DNA of 64,000 bases from Rachycentron canadum (GCA_038496675.1 CM076658.1:9760848-9824847), one strand, 5' to 3'. Counted from the stretch's first letter, positions 42,701-55,022 are shown. Numbers and translations: made by a program. The notes: generated by a model not told the origin, from the letters alone.

Positions 42701-45700
42701 AGCATGTGTATTCATCACTTCACCTCACCAGTGCTTAACCTGCACTCGTTGGATAATGTGGGACAGATTAATATTTACACTGCATAAAGAGAGCACTCTG
42801 TAGTCTTCTGCTCCACAGCCTCACTTGACTGATTCATACTGATGCATAAAACTACAGTGTTCAACAAGAACAAGTTTAAATCCTGAAATTTATACTGTTG
42901 GTTTACAGCCTGGGGTTGACCAGAATGTTTTCTTCTTGACAAAGCTGTGCAGTTGGTATGATACACACAGACAGGTCTGCAATTTTTCCACAGGCTTTCA
43001 TGGTGTTTGTGACTGTAGGGGAGTGTTAGAAAGGAGAGAGTTTCTTAAACCTGCTTTATTTATTTATTTTTTGGAGAATACTTGGAGGTAAAGGAAACAA
43101 GTTGTGAGCACAATATTGACATTTGAGTTAATGTAACGAACATGTTAGCAAGTAGTGGCATATTTACACATCTAGCAATTTGGTGTAAGATTCACTGTCT
43201 TTTATCTTTGTTTTTGGGCTCCACCGACTCCTGATGAAATATTTGGTTCTTTAGCTGCTAAATGCTCCACTTTGTTCATCAAATAGTTTGCAAGCTAAAA
43301 ATAACTGCCTTCTGTTTGGTGCTGGTTAATGAATATTCTGCCAATAGGTGTACTGACTGACAGACTTGTCTCTGTTGGGTAGCTGAAACAGGACATCTGT
43401 TACTATGTGATATGGTGAAATAAGTCAGAGAAAGTTGTGAGGTATAACTATGAAGTTAATGACAAAGAAATCGGCTTTTCATAATCTTGAGATTTACCAT
43501 AAAATACTGGGGGATTATTTTAAATATATTCAACTTATTGAAATCTATGCAAGTCACTAAACCTATGTTCTAGTATAGGAATATTTCACAGGGTCTAATA
43601 AAGTACTGAAGGAAATAGAGCTGTGCATTTTTCTCGTGAATATTCATGACACAGAGATATATTGGGATAATAATAATATTTGTTTTGTGTACTCACAGAA
43701 TACAGTAAATATGCCATTCAACAACCAAAATGCTGATTCAGAAACACATTTCCTTAATTGTACTAGGATGAAAATGTTTCTCCTCAGATTTTCTGTCAGA
43801 AGCTCAAGGTAAATATGATTTGTTTTTGTCTGGAGGATGTTTTAGTGGTCAATGGATATGGATAACCATTCTTAGACATGTTCACAGTATTGGTTCTCTT
43901 CACTATGTCAACGCCTTTCCAGACTATGTATGCAGCACTGAACCTACTCTGAAATCACTAATTGCTGCTATTAACACCTTGGTTTTTGTACAGCTTTATG
44001 CTAAGCTATGCTAATCGGCTGCCGGTTATTATTAGTTAGTTAGTTATTCTTGGAGAATTAGTCAAACAATTCCTTTAAACTCTGATGAGGTTCATGATAT
44101 CAGTGGCTAAACAGCTGGTGCATCGGCAACCCACAAGCAAATTGTTTTCGTCCAGTCTCCTTTTGCCTGCATCATCGCTGCTTTATCTGCAAGCTCAGAT
44201 CTCTGAACCACACTACAAATAAATTAGAGGTTAAATGCAAGTTTAATTAAACACTGGAGCTACTGCCAACCACTGCAACTTCATGTGTAAGATTAAATCA
44301 TTACAGAAATCCACACTGACCATTTGGCACGATTTGTTAGCACTCGGCTAGAGCAATTATGTAGAGTGCTATTTTCAGTTTAAAGAGCCAAATGACAGAA
44401 GGGAAGCCTGTAGCACTGGAGTTGTGGGTTGCTGTTTCATGAGTGTGTGTGCAGTGCCCATCAGCCATGTTTGACCACTGGCTCTGGAACACAGTCTGCT
44501 CTCTGTTTACAGACTTGCGGCACTGAGAGCAGCTGAGCAGGTTGTGAGAAGAAATTACTTTGCAACTTCAATAGCTTTTTGCTTTGTAATTATCTGGAAA
44601 AAACACTGCTTCAACATTAGGTATCCATTATGTGCATATACTGTCTCAGTAATGTATCTGCATTTGATTGCATCACATACAGTAGAGTCTGTGATATCAG
44701 ACACCATTGTGTACACACTTTCCATTCAAGGGAAGTAAAGTGGTCTCAGACTTTTGGACCCAGCTCTCTGTGATACATAGATATACAGTTTAGTTCAACT
44801 ATGCAAATGCAAACTCCACTAAAACTTTTATCCACCTCTTGTGTAACATCAGTTCTAACACTTCATTACTGTTATTTTACCATGAATCCCAGTATTGGAT
44901 GTGAAAGGCTGCAGAACAGATGACCTTCTAACAATAACATTAAAGCAATTCAAGTGAAAAGTTAACTGAAGTGGCAGAGGCTATTATTACATATGCAGTG
45001 GATGAATTAATAATGAAGTTCATATTCCAGTCATGAATATTTAAGGCATCGTCTATTCCTTTCACTCAGTATATCAGACATCCTATTGACTATGGATCAC
45101 ACTGTCTAATACATATGCAGTGTGTGTCACTGTATATCCCAGTTGGCTCTTGTGTGGCTTCACCTATCATAGAAAAGCTGGCTCTGCTCCTGTAAGACCA
45201 AGGTGTTTGTAAATGTCACAGCTAGTGGCTGATCCAGCATGGTAAATGTCATCTGAACCTTGTCACCAAGCCAAGCACACCCCAGAGCAGTTGATGGAGG
45301 TGCTGAATGAAACCACTTTGTGCTGACTGACAGACTACAGTGGGCAATCCGCAGTGCCTGTGGTCATGGTGGTCAGAATACAAAACAACATGGCATGTCT
45401 TAAACACCTCAAGTCTCAACAGGCAGAGTGAGATGTGAGAGTGTGAGCAATGGGGATAGTAAAATACATGCAAACAGGATAGAGCTAAGGCACTGTGGTA
45501 ACGGAGAAGGGGGATATAATAATAAGCTGGGCAGGTTTTTTTGTCTAAATGCCTTTTGTCAGGAATAAAGTGCTTAGTGTTCAGGCATTGAACAGGGTAG
45601 GTTGTAATTGGCAGTGACTGATAACCTCTCTTTTGTTTCTGTCATCATCATCTCCAAAGTAATGATCTCCCACTGCTGTAGCCTACGATGAATTGCACTA

Positions 45701-48203
45701 CAACCAGGCAGCATCCTAGATAATCCTAACATTTTTATTGACACTATAAATATATTGTTGCTCAACTGTGTCTTGTGCAGTAAACAGGGTGTAATATCAA
45801 ACTGTGTGCCATGAAGCATTTAGAGTCTGTAGGTTTTTGTTCCAAATCAGAGACAACACCTGGACTGCAGTCAATGTGAAAACATTTTGATATTGCCCAG
45901 TCAAGCGATATGTTTCCCCTCAGATGTGAATTTTTCCTCGGTTTGAGGTGTGTTTGCTCAGGTTTGGAGGCTGTGTCTGCGGTGGATGCCAGTATCCATT
46001 CTGAAAATCTCACACAGCAGTGATATATTTATATGAAATGTTTGAATTAATGAAATGAGATATCAATGACACATTGGTGTCATTTCATAAAAACAGGGAA
46101 ACATACCCACAGTACATTTAAAAAAAAGGTTGCGTGTGAACCTTCCTGTCTGGTAAATGTCTCTCAAACTCTAACATCCTTCTGGTGACAAAACTACAGA
46201 CGACATCATAGATACTGAACATACTCTTTAAACTTGATGTTTTCTGTCACATGTTTTCTGTCGCATCTATGAAGCAGCCTTAAATGCATATGTTTTGACA
46301 GCTCTGAACACGTTATTTCACTGATTAGAAAAATTGAAACATAACACAGTCACATGCTATGACCTCCCTGGCATAAAGACATATGAATTTGAGCAGGTGG
46401 GAATATGAATGTGACACAACTCAATCTCCTCCACAAACACTGAGCGACAGAAAGAGTGAACGTGGTGGAGAAGTAATCAATTTCTGGAGTGACAGAGTGA
46501 GTGATGATGGTGACAGCAGCTATGAGAGGTCACATATCCTCATTTATTCTCCTCAGATGACGAACGTGAAGTCCTGTTAGAAGATACAGTGGGAATGCAA
46601 AACAGAGAATAAAAAGACAAGCTTGACTGGAAGGAAGTGATAATCTCTGAGTGTCAGTGCGCGTGTGTGAAATAACTTAATAGTGCAGCATAAAAATGGA
46701 TTAAACTCCTTAGCTGTGCTACTGCAATTCTCGTCAGACACCTGTACTTGTCAGATGTGTCCTTGGTGGGTTTGTAACTGGTAAAGTATTGATTTAGCTC
46801 AGCATAATGATTTATACCTATCGCTGGGTGGTTGAAATTACTGGCATGTGCAGAAGATTTCAGGTAAAGGTGGGAATGACAGAGGTTAAAGAGAATCATT
46901 TAGAACATAATAATGTGTGTGAGCAGTTGCAAAGCTCCTATTTTTCGCCTATGATGTTGACCTGTCAGTATTCACCAGCAGACCGTGCTCAGTCTCTACA
47001 GCATCTTTTAAACACGAGTGTACTAGTACTTCAACCTCTGTGCGGACACTCAACTGAACACCTAACCCTAGCCTTAACCTTCGCCTTAATCTCAATCCAG
47101 ACCTAATTCTGACCCTAAAACCAAGTCTTAACCTGCAAACAGTCCTTTAAAGGTGTGTCATAAAGTGATGACTGGCCAAAATGTCCTGACTTTCCCAAAA
47201 TATCCTCATTCTGTTCGGAAAATTCTTTTGGTCCTCACTGTGCTGCATTTACAAGCACGCGCACACACACACCTCATCAACACATGGTGACACTGAAAAA
47301 CGATTCTTGGGATGAAAATAGCAAGTGTTGATTGAGAAAGTAGCAGGTGGAGAAAGGACTGAGCTGAAATTGCAGGAGTGATGACGCATTTCAATGTTCT
47401 TTCTTGTTCACAAGCTCAAGTCAGGTCAATCTTATTTTTATTGCTCAAAATCACAAATTTACTTTTAGGCTTTAGGATCTGTACAAAATATGACACACAA
47501 AGACCCCTGTTCTTTGACAGAACAGAAAAGGCTGGATGCAGCAGCATGAGGCACAGTCCAGATATTTTTTTATGAATAGATCCTATATTATTAGGCAGAC
47601 ACATAACCTAGTCCCAGTGATTTACCAAAAACAGTAACTATGACTAATTATGTCTTTCAAAGTTTTAAAAAAAACAAGTAAAAAAAAAATATTCCACAGA
47701 TTCATCTTTTATGGGGGCTAGTTTTTTGAGAGAAATGAAAACATAAATAATCAGTTTATCCTACTTTGAAATTGAAAAAAGATGATCTGCCTATCCAGTC
47801 TGACATTTCACTCAGATATTTGCAACCTGACCTTCAGCTGAATTATGGTATTTTAAGGGGAGGCCACTGTGAACTTTCTTGCATAAACTATTAAGAGTGT
47901 TGCCTCCTGTTGATCTCTCACAGGGTGTAGGTTAAATCAGGGCACATGGCACCTTCACAGTAAAAAAGCAACATTTAGATGGTTGCACCGTTGATTAACC
48001 TCTTGGTGATAAATGGAGAGGTATGTGTGTGTCCGCTCACCTCTCTGCCTCGCACGCCGGGGTATGAGGAGTGAGAAGACGTTTCCACAGGTGATGTTTG
48101 ATGTCTCCAAACTCCCGTTCCCGACTCCGCTTTGCAGCACGTCAGTCTGCGCCCCGACGCACGCAGGAGAAGTAGCTGTCTCATTTTGCGCAGACAAATC
48201 CAT
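26503..48203 (-). CDS. cckbr: Cholecystokinin/gastrin receptor, CCK2R-like, five coding exons
   Basis: Class A GPCR for CCK and gastrin peptides, expected at the plasma membrane and Gq-coupled. Exons in transcript order are 48203-48041, 36990-36739, 33095-32834, 30258-30131 and 27044-26503. All junctions are GT-AG, phases agree, and the sum is 1347 bp (448 aa plus stop; human CCKBR is 447). The lengths 252, 262 and 128 bp of the middle exons match my recollection of the human genes. Visible features are N-glycosylation sequons at N7, N29, N36 and N207; Cys131 and Cys213 for the extracellular disulfide; ERY at 155-157 after TM3; CWMP at 345-348 in TM6; NPIIY at 386-390 in TM7; and cysteines 407/408 as likely palmitoylation sites. 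TM7, the C-terminus (SYTTVSTMG) and ECL2 (HKWP...QTW) resemble CCKBR, while parts of TM1-TM2 (KRMRTVTN, LKDFIFG) resemble CCKAR. The family is certain. The subtype is likely CCK2R, and which teleost paralogue is undetermined. Confidence 0.95.
27045..30130 (-). other. cckbr: cckbr intron 4
   Basis: 3086 bp, GTGAGG...ACAG. It contains the TC microsatellite and retroelement-like remnant at 27715-28105; the rest is AT-rich without recognisable features. Confidence 0.9.
27715..28105 (+). repeat. TC microsatellite followed by retroelement-like remnant, cckbr intron 4
   Basis: (TC)16 at 27715-27746, then a pyrimidine-rich stretch (CCAGCTCTGACCTTCCCC, CAGCCGCCTGCCCGTGCC) ending in AATAAAATCTCC and GGTTCACACTGTCGCCTGAC. 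This is typical of the 3' ends or LTRs of fish retroelements. It is much more C-rich than its surroundings. The family is uncertain. Confidence 0.4.
30131..30258 (-). CDS. cckbr: cckbr exon 4 (TM5, start of ICL3)
   Basis: Encodes residues 226-269 in part: TM5 with IPGVVM, then AYGLISRELYRGI at the start of ICL3. The acceptor is CTTTTAG before 30258 and the donor is GTGAGG at 30130, length 128 bp. It is too short to stand out as an open frame, but is fixed by homology and by the phases of exons 3 and 5. Confidence 0.93.
30259..32833 (-). other. cckbr: cckbr intron 3
   Basis: 2575 bp, GTGAGT...TTAG. It contains the TACTTAAGTA-type repeat (32010-32480) and an A-run at 31669-31681. Confidence 0.9.
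32010..32480 (+). repeat. TACTTAAGTA-type dispersed repeat in cckbr intron 3
   Basis: A run of landmarks typical of a common percomorph repeat: AAGCACATTTACCC, TACTTCAGTACAATTTGAAT, TATTGTACTTTTTACTCC, CAAAACATATCATATGA, CTTTTACTTAAGT and GAATGCAAGACTTTTACC. It is decayed. A further short piece may be at 33968-34080. Confidence 0.6.
32834..33095 (-). CDS. cckbr: cckbr exon 3 (TM3-TM4, ECL2)
   Basis: Encodes residues 139-226 in part. The acceptor is TTTGCTTCAG before 33095 and the donor is GTGAGT at 32833; it enters in phase 1 and leaves in phase 2, length 262 bp. It contains ERY (155-157), the TM4 motif TW, sequon N207 and ECL2 with C213-R214-H215, discussed in the findings. Confidence 0.95.
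33409..33470. repeat. Interrupted (TG)n-(GA)n microsatellite
   Basis: TG runs at 33411-33424 and 33440-33447, then GAGAGAGA at 33455-33467. It lies in cckbr intron 2. Confidence 0.8.
34200..34290 (+). repeat. Fragment of the dispersed repeat seen at 18.3 kb
   Basis: Carries AAGAATCTTCTTTCTGTGAG and GTGCTAACCACTGCACCACC, a signature ending of a widespread fish repeat. It lies in cckbr intron 2. Confidence 0.6.
36739..36990 (-). CDS. cckbr: cckbr exon 2 (TM1-TM2, start of TM3)
   Basis: Encodes residues 55-139. The acceptor is CCTGTACCAG before 36990 and the donor is GTGAGA at 36738, both phase 1, length 252 bp. It holds TM1 (about 61-84, with GN at 75-76), the ICL1 motif KRMRTVTN, TM2 with LAVSDL, and Cys131 at the top of TM3. 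Confidence 0.95.
37600..38700. repeat. Inverted-repeat element with tRNA-promoter-like modules, cckbr intron 1
   Basis: The outer arms 37621-37771 and 38546-38687 are imperfect reverse complements, sharing CTGTGTTTGAGATA, CTCCAAGTAAA, TTGGATTCA, GAAACAGGGA and ACAATATTGTTC. An inner pair, 38062-38083 and 38406-38428, share GAGGTCTAGGGTT. Between them are A-box- and B-box-like motifs: on minus AAGCTCAGGGGATAAG (37935-37920) and GAGGTTGTGGGTTTCATG (37900-37883); on plus TAGCTCAGAAAGTAGCAGGG (38255-38274) and GAGGTCTAGGGTTTGATTCT (38409-38428). It may be a foldback element built from tRNA-derived SINE units. The family is unknown to me. Confidence 0.6.
43190..43330 (+). repeat. Second copy of the TGGTCTCCACCAACTCCTG-type repeat
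   Basis: GGGCTCCACCGACTCCTGAT, GAAATATTTGGTTCTTTAGC and TGCTAAATGCTCCACT follow the same repeat family as 23130-23400. It is in cckbr intron 1. Confidence 0.55.
47030..47280 (+). repeat. Dispersed repeat with degenerate CCTAACCCTA tract and CA tail
   Basis: CCTAACCCTAGCCTTAACC, AAACCAAGTCTTAACC, CAAACAGTCCTTTAAAG, GGCCAAAATGTCCTGAC, TTTTGGTCCTCACTGTG and a short ACACAC end occur in the order of a common fish repeat. It resembles telomere sequence only superficially. Confidence 0.6.
48041..48203 (-). CDS. cckbr: cckbr exon 1 (extracellular N-terminus)
   Basis: Encodes residues 1-54 plus the first base of codon 55. The ATG at 48203-48201 is the first in-frame methionine that gives a receptor-like N-terminus with three N-glycosylation sequons (N7, N29, N36). 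The donor GTGAGC follows at 48040 (phase 1). The end of the exon (IPRRARQR) is basic, and this part is poorly conserved in the family, so the start rests on frame and splice site rather than homology. Confidence 0.85.
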
Positions 48204-48570
48204 GTTTTTGATTTAACGTTGTCTAAAGTTACAAAAAGTTCAAATCGGACCTGCTGCCAGTTTTCGTTTGAGCCTCTAAAGTGGTGAAATAACCGGACTC
48301 TGCATCCATAGTCAGTCTCCCTTTGCCGGCAGAATGGGATAAGTCATCGCGTCCAAAATGAAAAAGAAAAAAGAAAAACAAACAAACAGTAATTGAAATA
48401 CTTTTCGGTTTGATTTGTTGTCATGCGCGTTAATGAGGGGTCGGTGCGCACCGGGAGAGAGGAGGAGCGCGGCGCGCTGCTGCGCCTCTGCCAAGTCAAA
48501 CGCGTGGAGGGAGCGAGTGAGAGCAGGGAGAGTGGAGGACTAATGTCATATAGGGTGGGAGGTGTGCGTG
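48204..48570 (-). promoter_or_regulatory. cckbr: Probable cckbr promoter and 5' leader, CpG-dense
   Basis: Just upstream of the receptor start codon, 48420-48530 has more than a dozen CpG dinucleotides within about 100 bp, including CGCG and GCGCGC clusters, while the surrounding DNA is CpG-poor. On the minus strand a TATA-like CCTATATGAC lies near 48545-48555. I infer that transcription starts in or near this patch. No start site can be fixed from sequence alone. Confidence 0.5.
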
Positions 48571-50914
48571 TGTATGTGTGTGAGGACAGCAAGAAAAAAA
48601 AACGGACAGCAGGCCTAGTTTGACTATGGACATTCACCACATTATTGATTAGAAATATTTTAACTCATATATACCAGAGCACAGGGTTAAATGATCTTTA
48701 GAGACATAGATGGTTTTTATTGTATTTCGATTTTTTTTGTGTGTGTGTATGAAACATACTTCTTGCCTTGTGTTGCTGTTTAAATTGGTTGATCAGTCAC
48801 ACATTTCTTAAGGAATAAAAGAAGAAACAAATGGCAACATTGGGTTAAAAGTAATTAAGGAGTTCAATCACACTACCTGCCATTTATCACACCTCAGTCC
48901 AAATAAATATAATAAACATCGTTACAGACCGGACACCGATTTATGCTTTCAGGTTTAGAATCTACTGTAAAACTGCAGGGCATCGCAAATAAATAACAGA
49001 ATTTATAGGCGGGATGTGAGTACAGAGAGAAGAGGCTGATGCACTGTCAATGCATTATGGTGATGTTATATATGTAATAATTTTAGGTTTCATTTTGGTT
49101 TGGGGTTTGGTTTAGTAGGCTCTTAAATGAGACTCGGTGCAGGGAGGTTGCCACCCCGTTCAAGCTTTAACGATCTGATGCCCCACTAAGTAAAAACACT
49201 TGCAGTGGCTTTAGACACACACTGCTGCCCTCATGTGGTGCGTGAGTGCACTTCCTGTCTTTGCCACTTGGTTGAAGGATCATCAGGTTGTTGCAGAGCT
49301 CTGTGTTGTTTAAGGTGATTGTCTTCATCCTCTGAAGTAGAATGTGTGGAACAGAAAAAGACGATAGTTTAGGTTCTGCTTCACTGATTTTGAGATATTT
49401 TTTTCAAATGGTCCATCTTGAGTGGGACATCTCTCCTAAGAGATGGATACTTTTGATCCCGCCTTCCTTCCTTCTCTCCTTCTTTCCTTCATGGTATTGC
49501 AACTGATAAGATATTAGAATAAATTAAAAATTAATTCACTGACAAAACAGTTTGAATGACTCAGTAATATCTGTCCTTCATCACAATGATATATACCCCA
49601 TATGTAAATGCAAGAAATTGCCCTCTCACTGTAGTCTTGTGGTTTCTAAAGACATTTAAGCACTTAAAACAATTACTGATATGTTCTATATTGTGATTAT
49701 TGACTGATTAGATTATTTCAGCTGTGGTTTAAGAAGACCCAATTTTATCAACAATCTGACTGTTTTGATTTTCATTATAATTCAGTTTTGTCTAAAAAAT
49801 GTGTCATGTCTCTGCTGGTCTGTTATCAAAGGCTTGAATCTCTAAATGATTGTTCTCATTGGGAAAATCCTTTGGTGAAGCTATCAGCATCAGTCATGTT
49901 ATAGCGAGATTGTCAAGCTGCATCATTGTGCTGAGCTGGAGGTGAGCCACAGACATAACATGCGCCTCGGGCCTGGGCAGGGATACTTGATTTTCCTACA
50001 AAGCAATGGAGAAACTGTGTCTCCTGTGCCACCTGTACATTTGGGAGGTTTAAATGTCACCTCTTTTTGAGGCATGTTATTGATGTGGAGAGGTGGGGCC
50101 ATTTGCTTGGCCTCTGAATGCTCAAATGACTCCCAGCGAATGATTCCCATCATTTCCAGCTCTCATCTTTTTCCTAGTCTAATTAGCTGGCTCGGGCAGG
50201 TCATGTGCAGAGCCTCTTAGCTCTGATAAATAAGCCATGTGAGGATGCCAATCAAGATGAAGAGAATGACTGGTGCTCCCTGTTGAGTGCAGTAATCACA
50301 AACTGGCATGAGACTTTGATTACTGATCCTCCTCTGCTGATGAAGACAGGTAGCAGATAATCACTCTTGGGGGGGCACTTTACACCTCATGTCTGCATTT
50401 TCTGGTGCTAATGTACAATATATGTATACCTTGCTGCCACCATCATAAACAACATTAAGATTACATTCCATATCAAATAAACACCTGCATCATTTGAGGT
50501 CCAGTCCAGACAACCAGCGTCATGGAAATTTTCTTTTGGCAAACACAAGGTGATGACTGAGGGTAATGGACAGTGAATGCATCAGTGCTAAGCTGAGCTG
50601 AAGAGGATTCCTGTCTCCTTCCACTTACTTCATCTTTCCTCTGGTTGTGGCTCCTGGACCCCTAGTATCGATTGTTCAAACATGGCTCCAGGATTGAGGT
50701 GAGTGTGTGGCTGCAGGGTTGTGTGTGTTGTATTGGAGGAGCTCAGAGCACCAAATTATCAGTAGTCCTAAGTGCCTGGTCTGAAGGTACACACACCTGT
50801 ATCTGAGTGTCTGTGTGTACAAATGGGAATACTGACGCCTCCAAGCCTGCATAGATTCTTCCATTTCCTACTGTTGTTGTCAAATCATAGCAGACAGTCC
50901 AGCGCCTCACGCAT

Positions 50915-52245
50915 TTTACTAGAGTAAAAAGAAACTAAGTTCATATACTCGAGTACTTTATTTAAGTCAAGTTTGAAGTAGGTACATCACTGAGTATTTG
51001 CATTTTTTATTATACTCAACCTACATTTAAAATATTCTACTTTCTATATCCATCTGAGGATGCTAGTACAGATTGTGTCAGTAATAGAATAAAATTGTAT
51101 GTGTGATGTGTGAATGTGTGACTGTGTGAGTGGGTGATAACATTAGAAAAGTGATATATAAGTGCAGTACACTTACTTTTTAGACTGTGATCCACTGAAC
51201 TAATCTACCAAACAATTAACTCCACTTTAACTGGCTTCAACCATAGAATGATTTCTTATGCTGTGGCGCATTAATATTACAGTCTAATTATATATTAATA
51301 CACTCATTGAGCACTTTATAGAGAGCACTACAATAATAGAGTACAGCTCACCTTTGCTCTCGAAACAGCCTCAGTTCTTCATCAAGATCTTTCCTATGAG
51401 ATTCTGCTTGATTTTGACATGATTGTGTCCCTTACTTTCTGCAGATTTGTCAGCTGCACATTCAAGCTGCCAATGTCACGCTGTCACGGAAATACACTGA
51501 ATGCATCGTCAGTGTTCATAAAACCACGTTGAGACAACTTTTACTTTATGGTGCATCGTTGTGCTGGAAGTAACCATTTGAAGAAGTTAAATTGTGGCCA
51601 TAAAGGGAAGCACATGATCAGCATCTATAAACAGATAAGGTTTGGCATTTTAAACAATGATTGTGTGCCAAGAAAACATTCCCCAACACATTACACCACA
51701 ACTACATGTGGGACTGTTGACACAATGCTGGTTGATGTCAGGTTTTGACCTTACCATAACGTGCCTTAGCTGAAATCACAAATCTTAGTCTGGGCATTCT
51801 CCTCTAACCTTTCTCATCAACAAAGCATTAATGTCCACAGAGCTGCAGCTCATTGGGAGTTTTTTGTTGTTTTTCACTCTATTCTCAGTAAAAACTCTCC
51901 TCTCTCAGGAGATCAGCAGTTTCAAAAACATTCACACCAGGCTGTCTTGCACCAACAATTATACTACAGCCAAAGTCACTAAGATAATTTTTTTATTCTG
52001 ATGTTTGATGTCACCATTAACTGAAGCTCCTGACCTGTAGCTACATGATTTTATGCATTATTCTGCTGGCTGATAATGAACTGAACAAGCAGGTCCTAGT
52101 AAAGTGCTTTGTGAGTGGATAGTTTAAAAAAAAAAAAAAAAAAAACTTTACTTGCACTTGAGTATTTTACATTGAATTTAGTAGTATATATAATAGTATT
52201 TGATCTTTCAATAAAGTAAAAGTTTTGAATACTTCCTCTAGTGAT
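50915..52245. repeat. TACTTAAGTA-type dispersed repeat interrupted by the Tc1-like element
   Basis: 50915-51050 (ACTCGAGTACTTTATTTAAGT, TTGAGTATTTGC-like sequence, ATTCTACTTTCTATATCC) and 52145-52245 (CTTGAGTATTTTACATTG, AAAGTAAAAGTTTTGAATAC) look like parts of the same AGTACTTAAGTA-rich repeat common in percomorph fish. The Tc1-like copy sits between them, suggesting a nested insertion. Family assignment is from memory. Confidence 0.5.
51301..52117 (-). mobile_element. Decayed, internally deleted Tc1-like element with terminal inverted repeats
   Basis: The left end CACTCATTGAGCACTTTATA and the right end, read in reverse complement as CACTCACAAAGCACTTTACT, form degenerate terminal repeats. 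Inside, antisense transposase landmarks can be followed: CTGCAGATTTGTCAGCTGCAC, GTGCTGGAAGTAACCAT, GTGCCAAGAAAACATTCCCC, ATTCTCCTCTAACCT and ATCAGCAGTTTC. At about 0.8 kb it is roughly half the length of the intact family, so it is a dead, deleted copy. A TA lies directly before the left end. Confidence 0.8.
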
Positions 52246-55022
52246 GTTTAGTGATGACATTCCTGTATTTTTTGCCTATATCACCAATTTTATATATATA
52301 GCATAAGCATGTGGCGACATGATACACATTTCTGCAAACTATTAAAGGATGGTAATGGATGGTGTTCATCTTTCCACCAACAGGTATGCATATCTGTCGA
52401 TACACATTATGGTCCGTGGCCAAAATGCAATGTAAGAAGTAGCAGTGTGCCAAAAAGAGAAGGAAAAAATAATGGTGCCACTAAAGCAGGTCTCAAAGCA
52501 TCAGCTAAAGGTTTTTTAAATGTTTTATGAGGAATGAAAATAGTGTTAGGTCCTATAAAAACTTTATATGGTGCCTTCAAATACAAGTATTTGTCTTTTA
52601 TTTGTTTTATAGTAGCAACATGTTTAACAGTCTGACCTTTCTAATGTGCTTCAATTCAATACTGTTTGCAACTGTGTAAATTAATAGCATTACCAAGAAT
52701 TACAGTCTGTTGTTGTGACAAAGGAAGGAGAATATCAGAATCTTGTTGAGCTCTGGGCACAGATCATTAAACAGAAAAAAAAAAGCCAGGCATAGACATC
52801 AGCACAGTAATGATTTAACTCTCTTAATGTTTGCAGATTTGATTTGCTTGGCTTTGGTTGAGTTATTGTCACCTTTGTCCCATCACGAGAACAGCAGTAT
52901 CATAGTCTATCAAGTCTTTTATAACCAACAGACTCCCAAAGTTACATAGCACAGTAACCATAAAACTAAATAACTAAATAACAGTTTACCCTAAACTGAG
53001 GAGGTGGTAAAACTTTAACCTCTGATGAAATTAAGGAAAAAACAGTTCAGCACTTTATTAGAATATTAGTTTTAATCTAATTTAGCAAACTGATATAACT
53101 CTTATAATGTTTATTATGATTTATATCAGCAAGTTTTGAACAACTGGAACCCTAACATATAGCTGGAAGGCCATTTTCCGTATTAACGTATGGAGGACCA
53201 CTGTTTCTTAAGTTAGTCACTCTTGATTATGTCTCAAGAGCTCTATGGTTTAGGTGAAACGTTTTCATGCAGTACAGATTGAGAACATATAGAAAAAAGC
53301 ACAGGATATAATTCCCATGATGTAGTGCTGACTGTGATGTATGTAATGATTCCTTAGATTGCTATTTGCCACCTGCGTCATCTACCTTTGACCTTCATGC
53401 AGATGACTTGTTTCATGGGTTCCATCTCTCTTTCTCAGAACAGATTGCACAGCACCATTGCCTCTGGAGACATTCCTTACACAAGACACTGTTAAATAAC
53501 TCATCCGTTAGGCTCACCTTTGGCCCATCAAAGTCCCTGCGGAGAGGGGGGAGGAGAAGGTGGAAGACAGGGTGAAGATACAGGAGATAACAGCTAAGCA
53601 GTGACAGGTGAGCTCCTCCTTTGGACTGAGCAGAGACAAGCTGGTGAGTTTAATTTCAAATACGCAACCATACTCTATGTAGACGTACCTGAGCTTTTGA
53701 TTCCAGGCAATTTATTTAACAAGTAAGGAGAGAAAATGTAATTGAAAGACAATTTGAAATTGCATTTTTTTTCCAACATCACAACAGTGGTCAAAACCCA
53801 TACGAATGTTGGCAAGATAAATCTAGCATGTTAGGGAATAATGAGCAGGGGAGAAATGGGGGTAAAGAGGCTTTTATATTATCTTCAATATTTATTTTAA
53901 TTTCCTTCTTCATACCTCTAAGATGAAGCAAAATATAAATATATTTTGTTTTGCAAGTGAAAGGAAAGTAGATATTGCTTCTTTTAAAAGGTCACACAAG
54001 CCAAGTGTCTTAAATTTCTTTATGTTTATGGCATCTCTTTGCATTGTGCACCTTCAAACCCATGGGTGATTATGGGGTAGATTTATGTACAAGACATTTA
54101 CATTTATGTCATGAATACTGCTCTCAATGTAAGCATAAGCTGACTTGGCACAAGCTGATAGAGGATTTACTATAAATGTGTTATACTCCTGTACAGGGGA
54201 AATCAACACTTTGAGGCATCAAGGTTAAAAAAAAATGTCTTGAAGTGTCCTCTTAGAAGGAGCCTTATTATGTCCTTATGGACACATATCATGCAAGATT
54301 ATGGGAAAACAGAATCACTGCAAAAAGTAAGACATGCACACCAACTCCAAACCACAATATATTTGGATCTTGCCACAGTCAACAGTCAGTGTGCAGACTT
54401 TTTTTAAATAAATGTGCACTCTTGTACATTGCTGAGCAATGTCATGTCGTGTACATTTTTTTGCCAATTTTATGTACAAGTAATGCAGTGGATTACAATG
54501 TTTTTGCTATTGTTTTTTCTTTTTTAACTGAGAAATTACATAAAAACAAAGAGACAAAAGTGGAGGAGCTGTATGATGTTAACAAAGCAACAAAGCTTCA
54601 TTTATTCAATCAATAAATAAGGCCTAAACAAATCAGCATGTACCCACCTATCCACACGCCTCTACACACATCCTTTATGACTTTCTGATATGGAAATAGC
54701 AATCTAATAAGAGCATAGAGTAACACTCAAAGTCCAAGCTGTCCTTTAAAAGCGAGTCATCACCACAGTCAGCTGTGCCTGCTATTAACCATTAACTGTC
54801 ACTGCCATGCTGACATGCAAGATTAATGTTTCATCTGAAACTATCAGCACTTGTATGGCTTCTTTAGACCCAGGGTTCTCTGCAATTCAATGAATATGTT
54901 TAAATGGTGACAACAGTGGTATATAAATGGGGAGACAGATCTAGGGGGTAAAATAAATTCAGTAACTGCAACTGCTCCTTTAGTGAAAGGTTACATTAAT
55001 GTGAGATCGAAGGGGGCAGAGT

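Larger units (their letters stand above)
36991..48040 (-). other. cckbr: cckbr intron 1
   Basis: 11,050 bp, GTGAGC...CCAG. It contains the inverted-repeat element (37600-38700), the dispersed repeats at 43.2 and 47.0 kb, and otherwise AT-rich sequence. No nested gene was recognised. Confidence 0.88.

Noticed and set aside
47040..47110. CCTAACCCTAGCC tract as an interstitial telomere
   Set aside because: Highly irregular, and part of a recognised dispersed repeat. No run of perfect TTAGGG units is present.
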